A DNA stretch of 64,000 nt from Tuctoria greenei (taxonomy: Eukaryota > Streptophyta > Magnoliopsida > Poales > Poaceae): the NCBI GenBank assembly GCA_036927565.1, contig JAYESD010000003.1, forward strand, positions 37,451,325-37,515,324, in the 5' to 3' direction. The position numbers and the translations under genes were made by a program. Position 1 is the first letter of the stretch, and each line of letters begins with the position of its first letter. Of this stretch, positions 1 to 10,923 are shown piece after piece. A model generated the notes under the pieces. It ran no database searches and was not told the origin of the DNA. It was given only the letters and a program-made list of their open reading frames with translations.

Positions 1-2126
1 GAGTACCTCTGACGTCATCACTTCCGGAGCAGGGGCCGCTTCTGGCTCCGGCCTTGGCACCTCCTCCGATGGGGGCTCGAGCTCCGTCACCTCCTCAACA
101 ACTGGCTCGGGAGCCGGAAAATCTTCAACCTCAACCGACCCTACGGACGGAGCTTCAACAATGACCGGCTCTGCGGCCAGTGCTTCGGAGGTAGCCGGCC
201 CAACTGCCGGAACTTCCTCAGCTTCTGGCGTACATGACGGGACTTCAATCACTTCCGGCTCGACCGCCAGAGCTTCGACACTTTCAGGCTCCAAGGCCGG
301 AATCACAGCTCTTTCCGGCTCAACGGCCGGAACTTCCGTCATTTCAGCACCAGGACCCGGAGCTTCAACCTCGGGGGCAGGTGCCGCTGGCGCATCTTCT
401 CTCCCATGGTCCGGCGCTACCACGGGAGCCTCTGGGGATGAGTCGAGGTCCATGACCACGACAGCCGGCGCCGGAGCTGTCGCAGCTTCAGCCACCACTT
501 GGGGCGGCGCTGGGACCAGAGCAGAAGCTTCTGCCCTCACAGCTTCAGTTGCTGCGGCTGAGGGTGGAGCCTCACTCCTCTTCTTGGGAACGCTGCAAAT
601 GATGGACGAGGAAACATAAAAAAGCAATCACTACAGCAAAACAAGTGTCCAAGGTAAAGATTAGAAATTACCTTGGGAGGCTTCCGCACCAGCTTGTGCG
701 GAATCTTTTTCCCGGGCGTTCCAGGCTGGTCATAACCGGCGTGGAAGCTCTGGAAGGCCCCCCGAAACTTGTCGCGGCCACAGGTGTTTCCTGGGTCGAG
801 GCTCCCCTCGATCGAGAAGAACCCCCAGACCTAGAGGCCTCCACCGGCCCAGGTGCTGGAGTCGCGCGCCCAGAGCTAACACCCCGGGAGGACCCCACTG
901 CGGGAACAGTCTCTCCCCGGGAGGACCCCACTATGGGAACAGTCGCCGCGGTTGTGGAAGACCTTCCCCTCCGGGGAGAAGGAACCAATGCAGATGTAGC
1001 GGGCCTGACGGACCTTCCGTCGGCGTACTGCAGCTTCCGCTTCTGGCTCACGGGTTCATCCGCCAGCTCCTTGCCCTTGCCGACAACCTCCTCCCTCGGC
1101 TTCGGAGCTGGGTCGGAGCCACCTTCGGACACTCCAGGGATCGCCACCCTGGTAGTTGATCTTCTCTCGACGACACCAAGGTCGTCAAGCATGGGCATCT
1201 TCCGCCGGAGCTCCTACTGAACTCAACTTCCACGTTCAGAGGAAGAAAAGCCGATGGCGGGGTCAAGTCGTCACCCTCGACATCGATGCCGTGCTGGAAC
1301 TTCTTGAGGTGGAACTCCAAGGTTTTCCCCACCATGTTGGACTTCAACCCGGTCTCGACCCGGTCGTCGTCCATCACGCTGTTGAGGGCCCAAGCGAGTT
1401 TCTCCCTCTTCTTCAGCGGTGCCCACCTGTTGACCAGGAAGTTACAAAACACCGCTTGAGGGGTTAATCCCCCCTCCATGCACCGGTGAATCCTGGTTAG
1501 AACAGGGTCGAAGGTGTCTGCCAGCACCGGAGCTTCACTCCAGATCGTCGTGTCAATGTTGGGGAGGCCTTCGGACAGCTCCAGCCTCTCGTGCTCCTCC
1601 ACCCGGATGACTATCCAGTACTTCTTCCAGTCATCCCACTTCCCAGAGGGGAACGACCGGAGGTACTTGAATGAGCACTTCTTGCGCTTAACGAAGTAGT
1701 AGAAGCCAAGGTACTCATTGCTCCTACCGGTGGTGTGGACGGTGAAGAAGGTTCGGAAGAGTTCGATGCAGGGGGGATGCCCACCCACATCTCACAGAAG
1801 TGGACGAAGATAGACACGAGGAGAATGGAGTGAGGGCCAAGGTGGTATAGCTGCAGACCATAAAAGTCCAGCAGCATCAAGAAAAAAGAAGAAAAAGGTG
1901 GGATCAACCCCACCATGGCGTACGAGGAGAAGTACACCATTTCGCCGGAGTGCTCCTTCTCGAACGGGAGTTCTCCACCAGCGCGGACCGAGCGGTTGAA
2001 GAAGTCCGAGGACCACCCCATGAGGGCCCGGACCTTCTTCAGGTCGCCGTCAGTCTTCAAGCGACTCTCGCGGAGACCCAACTCCATCGCGGCACGGCTA
2101 GGCAAGAGAAGAAAAGCGAAGCACAA
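1..2126 (-). pseudogene. Antisense ORF of the Tat element (plant 'gypsy-type transposon' / Transposase_28-like protein)
   Basis: Read on the minus strand from an ATG near 2126, the protein resembles the plant-specific domain annotated as putative gypsy-type transposon (PF04195). Hallmarks are the FGLQLYHLGP-like core (here YGLQLYHLGPHS), a WKKYWIVI segment and an LTPQAVFCNF-like segment. After the domain come a Ser/Arg-rich stretch, a 79-base intron (593-671), and a long acidic tail with irregular repeats rich in E, V, P and A that runs open off the window edge. Two frameshifts break it: one near 1775-1785 at a run of six G (plus strand), and one near 1190-1215. Its function is unknown; such ORFs are carried by Tat-lineage elements between pol and the 3' LTR. 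The domain call is by eye. The strand opposite to the LTR orientation is what shows this is an antisense ORF rather than gag. Confidence 0.72.
593..671 (-). other. Intron in the Tat antisense ORF
   Basis: On the minus strand the donor reads CAAG/GTAATT at 671 and the acceptor ATTTGCAG/CG at 593. Removing the 79 bases bypasses the in-frame TAA that includes the donor and joins the Arg/Ser-rich part in frame to the acidic repeat tail. The size fits a short plant intron. Confidence 0.6.
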
Positions 2127-2622
2127 GTTGGGAGTTTGAGCGCAAGATCAGATGGGAGGCGTGAAGAGCCCCCGACGGTGCATGCTTTCCTTCTTAAGTA
2201 AGCCCTCGCAACGCTTGGATGGAAACCGCAAGGAAGTCAAAGAAACCATTCAAAAACTCCACCCAGCCGATGACAAGGGGGCCCGGAACCACCCCGACGA
2301 TCAAGTCGAGGTTCTTACCCAGGCGAACGGTTGTCATCAAGAGGCGGGAAACCCGAAGGTGGCGGCGTGACAAGGCGCGCGGAACCGATACGGTTTTCGT
2401 ATCGGGAACCGACGACCTTCAATTGCGTGAGATCCGCACGCCAAAGATCTCATCTGCCGCACGCAGGACATGCCACGTGGCGAGGATTTAACTCCATACC
2501 CTCGCCAACGACACCTCTGAAGACCTTTGAAGACTCAGTTCAAAAGTCGCGAGGATGGACCCACCTCCGGCGGAATGACTTCACCCTAGTGGTCTTCTCC
2601 GGAGGTAGGTCCAGGGGGCCAT
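2127..2622. other. Spacer between the antisense ORF and the 3' LTR
   Basis: No coding sequence is supported. It would hold the promoter and 5' UTR of the antisense ORF. A G-rich stretch (AGGGGGCC near 2613-2620) precedes the LTR and may be a decayed polypurine tract. Confidence 0.4.
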
Positions 2623-2765
2623 TATCGGTACCCTGGAAACCGTACACCCCTTGAGGATACAAAGATATCAAAGAAAAGTCACCCACTTGATTTGAAGACC
2701 TTCAGAGGCCCACATGTCAGATGTAACCGAACCCGCTTCTCCAACATAGTTAATCCCAGGGTCGC

Positions 2766-2936
2766 CACGTGTACTATCAAACCGGAGCTACCGCCTACAA
2801 GGGGGAAGCTCTGGGCCATGTACCGAAATGGCACCTCCGGACATAACCCCAGACCAAGAGAAGCTCCAGACCTGACACGTGTCAGGTAGCTCCGAAGCTT
2901 CCTGTTTCCCACAGTATGCTCCAGAGCTGCCACGTG
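2766..2936 (+). promoter_or_regulatory. G-box cluster in the Tat LTR U3
   Basis: Three CACGTG cores lie at 2766-2771, 2876-2881 and 2931-2936, each in a CCACGTGT/GACACGTGTC type context. Plant bZIP/bHLH factors bind this motif. The solo copy keeps two (9968-9973, 10023-10028). Whether they act on the LTR is inference. Confidence 0.45.
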
Positions 2937-3210
2937 TCCACCCGTCGGAGCTTCAGCCTCTAACCTCCGGAATAATTCATAACGGCTCCGGATCTTCAAA
3001 GGGGAATCAAGGACTTCAAGACCCGATTAAGTGTCATTAATACCATATTAATGACACACGGTCGGATAACCTTAATCACCAGTAACGGTGCTGTCAAAGC
3101 CCATTACCCGGTCATTAAGGGCAATTAAACCTGCTGAATGAATATCAAATACTAGTAACCGCCGGGGCCACATGTCGGGCCAGGCTAACTTGTAACGGCA
3201 TGCCCTTGTA

Positions 3211-3220
3211 CTATAAAAGG
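3211..3220 (+). promoter_or_regulatory. TATA box of the Tat LTR
   Basis: CTATAAAAGG is conserved at the same place in the solo LTR (10308-10317). It shows that the LTR is transcribed on the plus strand, opposite to the neighbouring ORF. Confidence 0.7.
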
Positions 3221-3463
3221 ACAGGCCGACTACGGACGCAACATACGCGCCATAGACGTTCAACACAAGCTCATACAGCTAATACAACACCAACACACCC
3301 GTGGAGTAGGGTATTATGCTCAGGCGGCCCGAACCACGTAAACTCCTTTGTCTCCTGCATCATTTACTATTCACCTTCTCGAATCTCCGCGCCTACACCG
3401 AACATCAAACTCCTCTAACACTTCAGTAGTGTCGGGAGATCTACCGGTTCCAAACCACCGACA

Positions 3464-4828
3464 GTCGTGGTTAGGAATAAGACTAGGTTGGTTGCTCAAG
3501 GTTTCACTCAAGTTGAAGGTTTAGATTTTGATGAAACTTTTGCTCCTGTTGCTAGATTAGAAGCCATAAGAATTTTGTTAGCCTTTGCTACATCTAAAGG
3601 TTTTAAGATATATCAAATGGATGTTAAAAGTGTTTTTCTTAATGGCTACATAGATGAGGAGGTTTATGTCAAAGAACCACCGGGTTTTGAAAATTCAGAT
3701 TTTCCTAATCATGTTTACAAACTGTCCAAAGCCTTGTACGGTCTCAAACAAGCCCCTAGAGCATGGTATGATAGGTTAAAAACATTCTTACTTGAAAAGG
3801 GGTTTATCATGGGCAAGGTTGATAAAACTCTTTTTGTGCTTAAGCATGGCAATAACTCATTATTCGTTCAAGTGTATGTGGATGATATTATCTTTGGTTG
3901 TGCTTCTCATGATCTTATGTCCAAGTTTTCAGCTATGATGAGTTCAGAATTTGAGATGAGTATGATGTGAGAACTCACGTAATTTTTGGGGCTGCAAATC
4001 AAGCAAACCAAGGAGGGTACCTTTATGCATCAAATGAAGTATACAAAAGACCTCCTAAGGCGCTTCAACATGGACAAAAGCAAGCCTCTTCGGACACCAA
4101 TGGGAACAGGAACAACACTTGAACTTGATGAAGATGGTGAACCCATGGATCAAAAAGAATATAGAAGCATGATCGGATCACTTTTGTACCTCACGGCATC
4201 ATGACCGGACATACAATTCAGCGTATGACTTTGTGCACGTTTTCAAGGCTCCCCACGTGCTTCACATCATCAAGACGTCATAAGGATTCTCAGGTACTTA
4301 CGTGGAACTCAAGAATTTGGCATTTTTCTTCCTTCTTCCTCAATCGTTACTTTGAAAGCTTTTTCCGATGCTGATTTTGGACGTTGTAGGATTGATAGGA
4401 AAAGTACTTCCGGTGCTTGTCATTTTCTTGGTAATTCACTTGTTGCTTGGTCCTCTAGAAAACAAAATTCAGTTGCACAATCCACAGCCGAATCTGAATA
4501 TGTAGCTGCTGCTAGTGCTTGCTCACAAATTCGTTGGATTGTTCAAACACTTAAGTAATATGGTGTTGATCTAGATAGTATTCCACTGTTTTGTGATAAC
4601 ATTAGTGCCATTTGCATTGCTAAAAACCCCGTGCAACATTCTAGAACTAAGCACATTGACATTAGGTATCACTTTCTTCGTGATAATGTTGAAAAAGGAA
4701 ACATTGTGCTTCACCATGTAGATACCGAACAACAATTGGCTGACATTTTTACAAAATCTTTGGATTTCACTCGTTTTTGTTACATTCGTAGTGAAATATG
4801 GGTTATGCATCCTCATGGCTTAAATTGA
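3464..4828 (+). pseudogene. Copia pol fragment: reverse transcriptase C-terminal part and RNase H
   Basis: All parts lie in one frame. RT (RVT_2) starts at the conserved ARLVAQGF region (here TRLVAQGF), continues through LYGLKQAPRAWYDRL, and keeps the catalytic YVDD at about 3876-3887. RNase H shows DADF near 4370, the RKSTSG block and the C-terminal AQSTAESEYVA and LADIFTK blocks, ending at TGA 4826-4828. In-frame stops at 3968, 3980, 4202, in the region around 4229-4234 and at 4556 break it. Several fall where the family usually has arginine, consistent with CGA to TGA decay. The Tat insertion removed the connection to the upstream half. The gene would have supplied copia replication enzymes but cannot make an intact polyprotein. 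Confidence 0.9.
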
Positions 4829-6689
4829 GGGGGAGTTTTTCAAACTTGGGAAGTCCATATGTGAATCTAAAATTAAAATAATATGAGCATAGTATTTCAT
4901 ACATATATGACTTTGTGATTCCTTTTACATGCTGAAAGTTCTTACTACATTACTCGTGTTATACATTTTGTAGTTTTTTCCATGTCTAGTAATTGGAATA
5001 ATTACTTACACTAAATATGGTCATGGTCGAACTTTCTTGCTGTTTTGAACTTGTTGCACGCTCACAAGTGCTTTTAATCATAAAGAATTAATCAAGCAAT
5101 CAACTCACATGTTGAGTTTTTGTGAACAAAAATAAGTTGAGAAAAGATCAAGAGAATATGCATGCATCGCGCTTCTTCTTTTGATATGGCTTATCATGGC
5201 ACTTAGATATCCAGTGCTAGGTCCTGCTAGTTTTGTAAGCTCCGGCACTAGGTTGTACTAGCTTTGGTAAGCTCTGGTTAGCTTTGGCAAGGTTCGGAGC
5301 TTGATCGTAATGTGCCAAATTTTCATGTGAAATGTTTTGAGCTGGCTTTACACTTATGGAAAGTTTGTTTAGTATTCTTTTACTAAGTTTTTGGTGTGTT
5401 TTGGTTGATATTGCTGATATCGTTTTGATATGTTATGCAACATGCTTATGTGAGTTACTCACGTAAGGTGTTTTGTTCGGAACTAACTTGAGTCAAGTCG
5501 CGGACTTGGGCTCGTACGGATTGGTTGTTTATTCATGTGCAGGTGTTGCGTTAGTTCAAGTCATGGCTGGTGACAAGATCCTTTGGACTAGTCTCAAGAG
5601 GAGATGAGGTTCCAACAACCAAATTCAGGAGGAATTGTGGTTGAGCGGGTCAGGAGGTCGCGCAATATGATTGAATCAAGGGCAGTGCATATGAAGGTTA
5701 GCGGACGTCGAAGGAAGGTGTTCGCACGTATGCATGCGGTGCATGACGTGGCAACATGGTTCCGGAGAAGGGATAAGGAAGGAAGATCTTGTTGGATGGA
5801 TCGGATCGTATCAGTTGATGATTTTGGCTGCGGCAGAGTCGGTTATGGCTCGATATGGAAAGTATCGAGTTGGTTATGATAGGATTTCGTGTGGGTTACG
5901 AATTTAAGTTGTTTTAGGAGTGTGGGATATGTTCCTAAGGTGTTTGAAAGGCTTAAGATTGCTTCTATCTGCGTATAGAAGAGTCCTAAGCAGTTATGGA
6001 AAGTTTTGATTCGTGATCGGAGTAGGATTGGAGTCCTAGTTGAGATTGGGTTGGCCTAAGGGCTGGTTATATAAGCAAGAGAGCCCAGAGCTCGTGAGAT
6101 ACGACTTTGGGGCTGTTCCTCTTGTGTTATATTGAATAAAATTCGTAGTTTGAAGGAACTTTTGTGCCTTGTTCATCCGACTTCTTCCAGACAAGTTTTA
6201 CTCGTCGAGTTTCTGGACAGCACTACCGTTCGTCAGTGGTTTTTATCATAACTCGAGTTTTACAGATCCAATTGACGCGAATCTTTATGGGTTGTATTCA
6301 AAAATTGATTATCTATCATCTGTCAAAATTTCACGGTCATTGGATTTGTGGTTTCTGATCTACACGAGTTTCTTTGCAGCGTTCCAGAATTATTTTTCTC
6401 GGGTAGGACAGATTGACCTTTGTTCGTTCTTTTGATCATAACTTGAGTTTCCCTCTACGGATTTGAGTGATTCTTCTTGTGTTGTCTTCGTGACTTGATT
6501 CTCTCTAATATATATCACTTTTGTCATGGTGAAACACGTTTAGATTAGACTCACACACGATTTCTTTAACAGATCATTTTTTCTGTAGAAGCGGTTTGGG
6601 TTTAATTGTTTCCGCTGCGTAAGATTTTTTTTTAAAATCTACCATTCACCCCCCTGCTGGTAGCTTTTCACGTGCTCTTCGATCCTACA
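4829..6689 (+). repeat. SIRE-type copia 3' non-coding region and 3' LTR
   Basis: It starts at the purine-rich GAGGGGGAG after pol. I cannot place the 5' LTR edge because no second LTR is in the window; the 3' edge is taken as ...GATCCTACA. A TATA box lies at 6068-6074 and AATAAAA near 6135. Around 5200-5310 there are loosely repeated CTAG/TTTGGTAAGCT phrases. Short open frames here (for example 5604-5879) show no recognisable domain. Confidence 0.6.
6068..6074 (+). promoter_or_regulatory. TATA box of the copia LTR
   Basis: TATATAA is followed by AGCAAGAGAG about 45 bases before a run toward AATAAAA, the usual order U3-TATA-R-polyA signal in a plant LTR. Confidence 0.5.
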
Positions 6690-8384
6690 GCTTCACACAT
6701 ACACAACAACATCACAAATGATAATCAGAATTTAACCATGTCACAAACAATAAATATACCTTGATTCTATTACAACGGTAAATAATCTAGCATAGGTGAC
6801 TGCAACTCCACAGGCAATCGACGCTGGTACACACGTCTAGTACTCCATGATGACCTCCAAAATATTTCTTGTACCTGAATTAATGTGGGAATAGCAAGAA
6901 TGAGCACATGCCATACTCAGCAAGTGTGAGAAAATTATGACATATAACTTAAACAAGGAATGATAATAAATAATGGTTATTTGCTGAAAAGTACATTTAA
7001 ATCATGTAAGGAAAGCATCCTACAAGGTCTATGTGAATTACTCCCATCATGTCCCATATAACAACCAATATTGAGTCCATTACCATCAATTTCCATTATA
7101 TCACATCCATCCATAATTATTCATCCAAATACCAAATTCTTACCATCATCATTAACCAATACCATATATCAGTGTCCATAACCATAACCAATACCAAACC
7201 ATAGCCCAACCATAACCATCCTAGATCCCAAGTTTCACTCTAATCATGGAAGTTGTCTAGGTGCCCGTAACCGGGAGCACGGCTATCATGATAGTTTTTA
7301 ACACTCTGCAGAGGTTGTATCACTTTACCCACAAGTTCATGATTTCATCACTTTTAGGTGACAAAAGAACCTCTATTATGCCCGTGACCCATCGGTCACA
7401 TTACACGCTTCTGTCGGTGTGTGGTCAAGAGATCACAAAATAGCCTTTACAGAGGGATTACCAGCATATTCAAACCCACTAAGGTTTCACCGGTGGTGGT
7501 GCCTCTAACTGAGCACATCCAACCAAGGGCCCCCTCTTGTGCCGTTCAGATCCCAGTGCAGTCCTGCCACTATTGCAAACTCAACCGACTCCCATTCTCT
7601 GTTCCTCCAAATGATCCGAACAATGTTGACAATACACCTAATAATCAGCTAAGTCGCACCCATACTTGGCCTTGTGGTGGTACTGTTATCCTGGCTTATT
7701 CTTGCATGAACCAGTCCTTAGATCTAAAGCAAGCAAACCACCATATCATCCAACCCTGTCCGCATACCATGCTTGCCTAGATCTCCCAAGTCTCATTTTA
7801 CCAATTATCCATGTTCATCAATTGTCATCATCCATAAGTTTATTAATTCATAATTAAGCCATTTAGTTGTTTTCCCATCCCAATTAATTTGAGCGAAGTA
7901 AAAAGGTGAAAATACCATTCCCAACTCTCTACAATATATTCCAAGCGACAAGGATGGTCAAACAAGTCTACTAAACACCTATTTGGGGTTTTCCATCAAT
8001 TTGACACAAGTATGCAGTTTTCAAACAAAATTTTTAAAAACAAGATCAAGATGATCAAGGACACTTGCCTTAATATTCCGCACTTCGGTGCTCAATGTCT
8101 TGCACATGAAGATCCTTGGATATTCACTTCTCGATCGTAGCCTCTTGAGTGTACCTGTCTACTCGAAAAAAAGCACATTCAATCATTACAATGCACACAT
8201 ACTAATCAATATGCAATGATGCGGATTTATGCACAATTTTAAGTTTAACACATGCTATTAATTTACTACTGTTGTTTAGTAATTAGTTTTAACTAGTTTT
8301 TAATTACTTATGTTAATTTTGGGTCAATTATAGTGGTTCTTGTGACAACTAGAGGTTGTCAAAATTTTAAATACCGGACTAGTC

Positions 8385-8500
8385 TGAAAGAGGCCGAACA
8401 AGTCCGTTTGGGCACAGAGAGTTGATCGGACAAGTCGCACAGATCTGAACTAGTTCGCACTGCATCAGACTAGTGCGCGCGGGACCAGACTAGTCCGTAG
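8385..8500. repeat. Array of degenerate GGACTAGTCC / GGACAAGTCC decamers, part 1
   Basis: About six near-palindromic units (ACTAGT or ACAAGT cores flanked by GG/CC variants) are spaced roughly 12-30 bases apart inside the copy-1 LTR. Part 2 lies at 9445-9705. Confidence 0.55.
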
Positions 8501-9102
8501 CGGTATAGCAAAGTATGATGAAATAAGTTTTGACGTGATGTGGATCGAGTGGTAGATTAATTTTCGTAGTAAAACCTAAATTGTAAAACCTACCGGCTGC
8601 GTGGCTAGTTTCGCCGGTCGTGGAATGGCGGCGTACTGCATCGAAGATCGACGGCGTGATGTAGATGAAGAAGAGGGCGATGAGATATCGACAAAGAAAA
8701 CGGCAGTGATACGTTTACGAAGAAATCGGCGCAGCGATCCTCCGGCGGAACGGCGACTCCTCTTTTTTTTCCTCCTCTTGTCTTCCTTTTCTCTTCCATC
8801 GCTGCGGTCTTGTTTTTGTCCTCAGGACGAGTTGCTGGCGGCTAGGTTTTTCTTGCTTCTGGCGTCAACTCTAGTTGCGTGCGTTTTTTTCCTACAGGAG
8901 CGGTGCCCTTATATGGGGCCGGCAGCCTTACTGGAAAAAATTCCCGATGGCTCTCATTGGGGAGTCCGAAACGGCCACGAAAGCTTGGACGCCTGGTTTG
9001 TTTGTTAGTTTGGTTTTGTTTTTTTTGCTTCCTTTTCTTTTGATTATCTATTTTTTCCAATGGCGGTGGCTAGGGGCTGTGCTGCCATGGCACTGGCCAT
9101 CC

Positions 9103-9340
9103 GTTGACTTCTTTTTTTCTTTCTTTGTTCATTTACTTGTTTATTATTTATTTCTTTTATTTACTATACTTATTTTATTATATTTTATTTCCTATTAGTT
9201 ATTATTTACATATATATTTATTTATTTGCTTATTTATATTTATATCTTCTTTTATTTTATTTTCCTTATTTATTTATCTATTTATTTTTCTTTTGCTTGT
9301 GAATTGTTATTTATTTTTTATTTATTTTTCTTTCGCAGGC
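9103..9340. repeat. AT-rich TTTA/TTATTTA simple-repeat tract
   Basis: This is a plus-strand pyrimidine- and A/T-dominated tract of TTTATTTA-type phrases between the two decamer arrays of the copy-1 LTR. Open frames across it are low complexity and not credible genes. Confidence 0.7.
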
Positions 9341-9444
9341 GACAATGCTTTTGGTGCAGTTGGTGATCAGACCAACATATGACTATATGTATATTATTTA
9401 TACATCCGGTATAGTGAAGGTTTAAGATGTGATTTAACTTTAAG

Positions 9445-9705
9445 TATTAGACTAGTCCTTTTAATAACGGACAAGTCCGTTCCGATACAGAGAGGTACAT
9501 AAGACAAGTCCGGTGTCGTGTCGGACAAGTCCGGAGTTGTACAGTGAGGAACTTCGGATTAGTCTGTTGTTGTAATGGACAAGTCCATGGTGGAGGAGAA
9601 TTCAAGTATGTGGATACCGGACTAATCCGGTATTGTACCGGGCAAGTCCGTTGTTGTCCAATAAAGACTTTCGTAATAGTCCGTTATTATCCAGACTAGT
9701 CCGGT
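9445..9705. repeat. Array of degenerate GGACTAGTCC / GGACAAGTCC decamers, part 2
   Basis: About ten units include GGACAAGTCCG, GGACTAATCCGG and AGACTAGTCCGG, spaced roughly 15-40 bases. The array ends a few bases before the target site of the solo Tat LTR. Confidence 0.6.
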
Positions 9706-9712
9706 GCCTACC

Positions 9713-10595
9713 TGTCGGTACCCTATGTACCGGATACCCATCGGGATTGCAAAGATCACAAGGAAATTCCATCTACCAGGTTTGAAGACCTCCGAAGGCC
9801 CCACATGTCAGGCGTAACCGGACCTGCTTCCCCAACAAGGTTAATCCTAGGACCACCATGTGTATCTTAAGACCGGAGCTATCACCCATGCATAGGAAAG
9901 CTTCGGACTAGATACCGGAATGGCATCCCCGGACCTAACCCCAGACAGAGGAAAGCTCCGGTACTGACACGTGTCCAACAACACCGGACCTATCCGTCCA
10001 CGACGGTAAGCTCCGGAGCTGCCACGTGGCTGAACCGCCGGACCTTCAACATCAAAAATCAGACTGGTGGACCCCCAATGACTCCGGACCTTCAAGGAGC
10101 AATCAAAGACTTCAAGACTCGATTAAGTGTAATTAATGCCATATTAATGATACACGATTAGATGACCCTTAATACTGGTAACGACACTGTTAAGGCCTGT
10201 TACCAGGCTATTAAGGGTAATTAACCTTATTAATTGTGTATCAAGCATGTGTAACCGTCGGGGCCACATGTCCGGCCAGGCTAACGGTGTAACGACCAGT
10301 CCGTGTACTATAAAAGGACTAGTCGACGATACACAAGGGACAGCTCCAGACCTCTACTGGACTCCCTGACCTAAACGAGTTTCTTCTTCTGGAGCTTCTT
10401 CTAGACTCACACGCTCAATACAACACCAACACACCCCGTGGAGTAGGGTATTACGCTCAGGCGGCCTGAACCACGTAAATCTTTGTGTCCACTTGTATTT
10501 CACCTTCTTGAATCTCTGTGCGCCCATTACCGAACTACAACTCCTCGATCTACCAACGGTAGTGTCGGGAGATTTGCCGGATGCAAACACCAACA
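9713..10595 (+). mobile_element. Solo LTR of the Tat family (883 bp) with perfect 5-bp target duplication
   Basis: It begins TGTCGGTACC and ends CACCAACA. CTACC occurs immediately before (9708-9712) and immediately after (10596-10600), the signature of integrase-mediated insertion. There is no internal region, so it is a solo LTR left by LTR-LTR recombination. It is homologous throughout to the LTR at 2623-3463 and in the same orientation, with G-boxes at 9968 and 10023 and a TATA box at 10308-10317. Confidence 0.95.
10308..10317 (+). promoter_or_regulatory. TATA box of the solo Tat LTR
   Basis: CTATAAAAGG lies in the same context as in the 3' LTR at 3211-3220. Confidence 0.65.
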
Positions 10596-10923
10596 CTACC
10601 TAAATTTTTACTTGCTTCTTTATTTCTGATTCTTTTTAAGTTTATTCCTTTTCATCATACTTAATTATTTTTTATATGAATTCATCATATTAAAATATTA
10701 TATACATATGTATGTTTAGTTTCATCTATTTCTTTCATCTCATATTCATTATGGCAAATAAATTTCTTTTAGCATATTTATTTTGGTAATTAATTTTTAA
10801 TACTTCAGGATGAATGCAAAATGCAAGATGAGATGCATATATTTAATATTTTTCTTTATACAAACAATTTAAATTCTCATTTAAATTTTTAGTTTGCCAA
10901 AACTCGAAACTCAGGGTGTCACA

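Larger units (their letters stand above)
1..3463 (+). mobile_element. 3' portion of a Tat-lineage Ty3/gypsy retrotransposon
   Basis: The visible part is an antisense ORF followed by a plus-oriented LTR, so gag and pol should lie left of the window. The LTR matches the solo LTR at 9713-10595 along its length, and that copy fixes the ends as TGTCGG...CAACA-type. An antisense ORF between pol and the 3' LTR is a known property of Tat-lineage elements (Grande, Retand and relatives). Immediately after the LTR, copia pol sequence resumes mid-gene, so this element inserted into the copia element at 3464. The expected target duplication (something like GTCGT at 3464-3468) cannot be checked because the left end is outside. 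Confidence 0.8.
2623..3463 (+). repeat. 3' LTR of the Tat element (841 bp)
   Basis: It begins TATCGGTACC (a G-to-A change from the TGTCGGTACC seen in the solo copy) and ends CCACCGACA. It aligns along its length with 9713-10595, sharing the block around GTAACGG, the TATA box, the GTGGAGTAGGGTATTA block downstream of it and the GTGTCGGGAGAT block near the end. Confidence 0.85.
3464..6689 (+). mobile_element. SIRE/Maximus-type Ty1/copia element, 3' half
   Basis: The segment contains the RT and RNase H part of copia pol, a GAGGGGGAG polypurine-like tract directly after the pol stop, a long non-coding stretch, and an LTR with TATA box. The end, with a TTCACCCCCCT block then GATCCTACA at 6689, is typical of SIRE-type LTRs. 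The 5' half lies left of the Tat insertion, outside the window. It is itself inserted in the minus-strand Tekay-type LTR that resumes at about 6690. Confidence 0.75.
6690..10923 (-). repeat. Minus-strand Tekay-type gypsy LTR, copy 1 (interrupted)
   Basis: The right end reads CAGGGTGTCACA, i.e. TGTGACACCCTG at the start of the LTR on the minus strand. Blocks at 7240-7520 (GAGCACGGCTAT, TTTACCCACAAG, CCCGTGACC, ATCGGTCACATTACACGCTTC) and 8040-8075 (GATGATCAAGG, CACTTGCCT) correspond to blocks of the second copy at 16676-16900 and 32626-32650. The left end is missing because the SIRE copia inserted here. A solo Tat LTR splits it at 9713-10595. No ORF is convincing. It is probably a solo or fragmentary LTR, inserted into the hAT transposase gene that resumes at 10924. 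Confidence 0.65.

Noticed and set aside
234..1467. Plus-strand open frames overlapping the antisense ORF
   Set aside because: The minus strand carries the recognisable domain, the splice sites and the acidic repeats; the plus frames are shadows.
5604..6435. Open frames in the SIRE-type 3' region as a possible env-like gene
   Set aside because: They are short and overlap the LTR with its TATA box. They have no signal peptide, membrane segment or similarity I can recognise.
8601..9198. Open frame of 135 codons in the Tekay-type LTR, and neighbours
   Set aside because: It lies inside LTR sequence, runs into a TTTA simple repeat, and has no recognisable domain.
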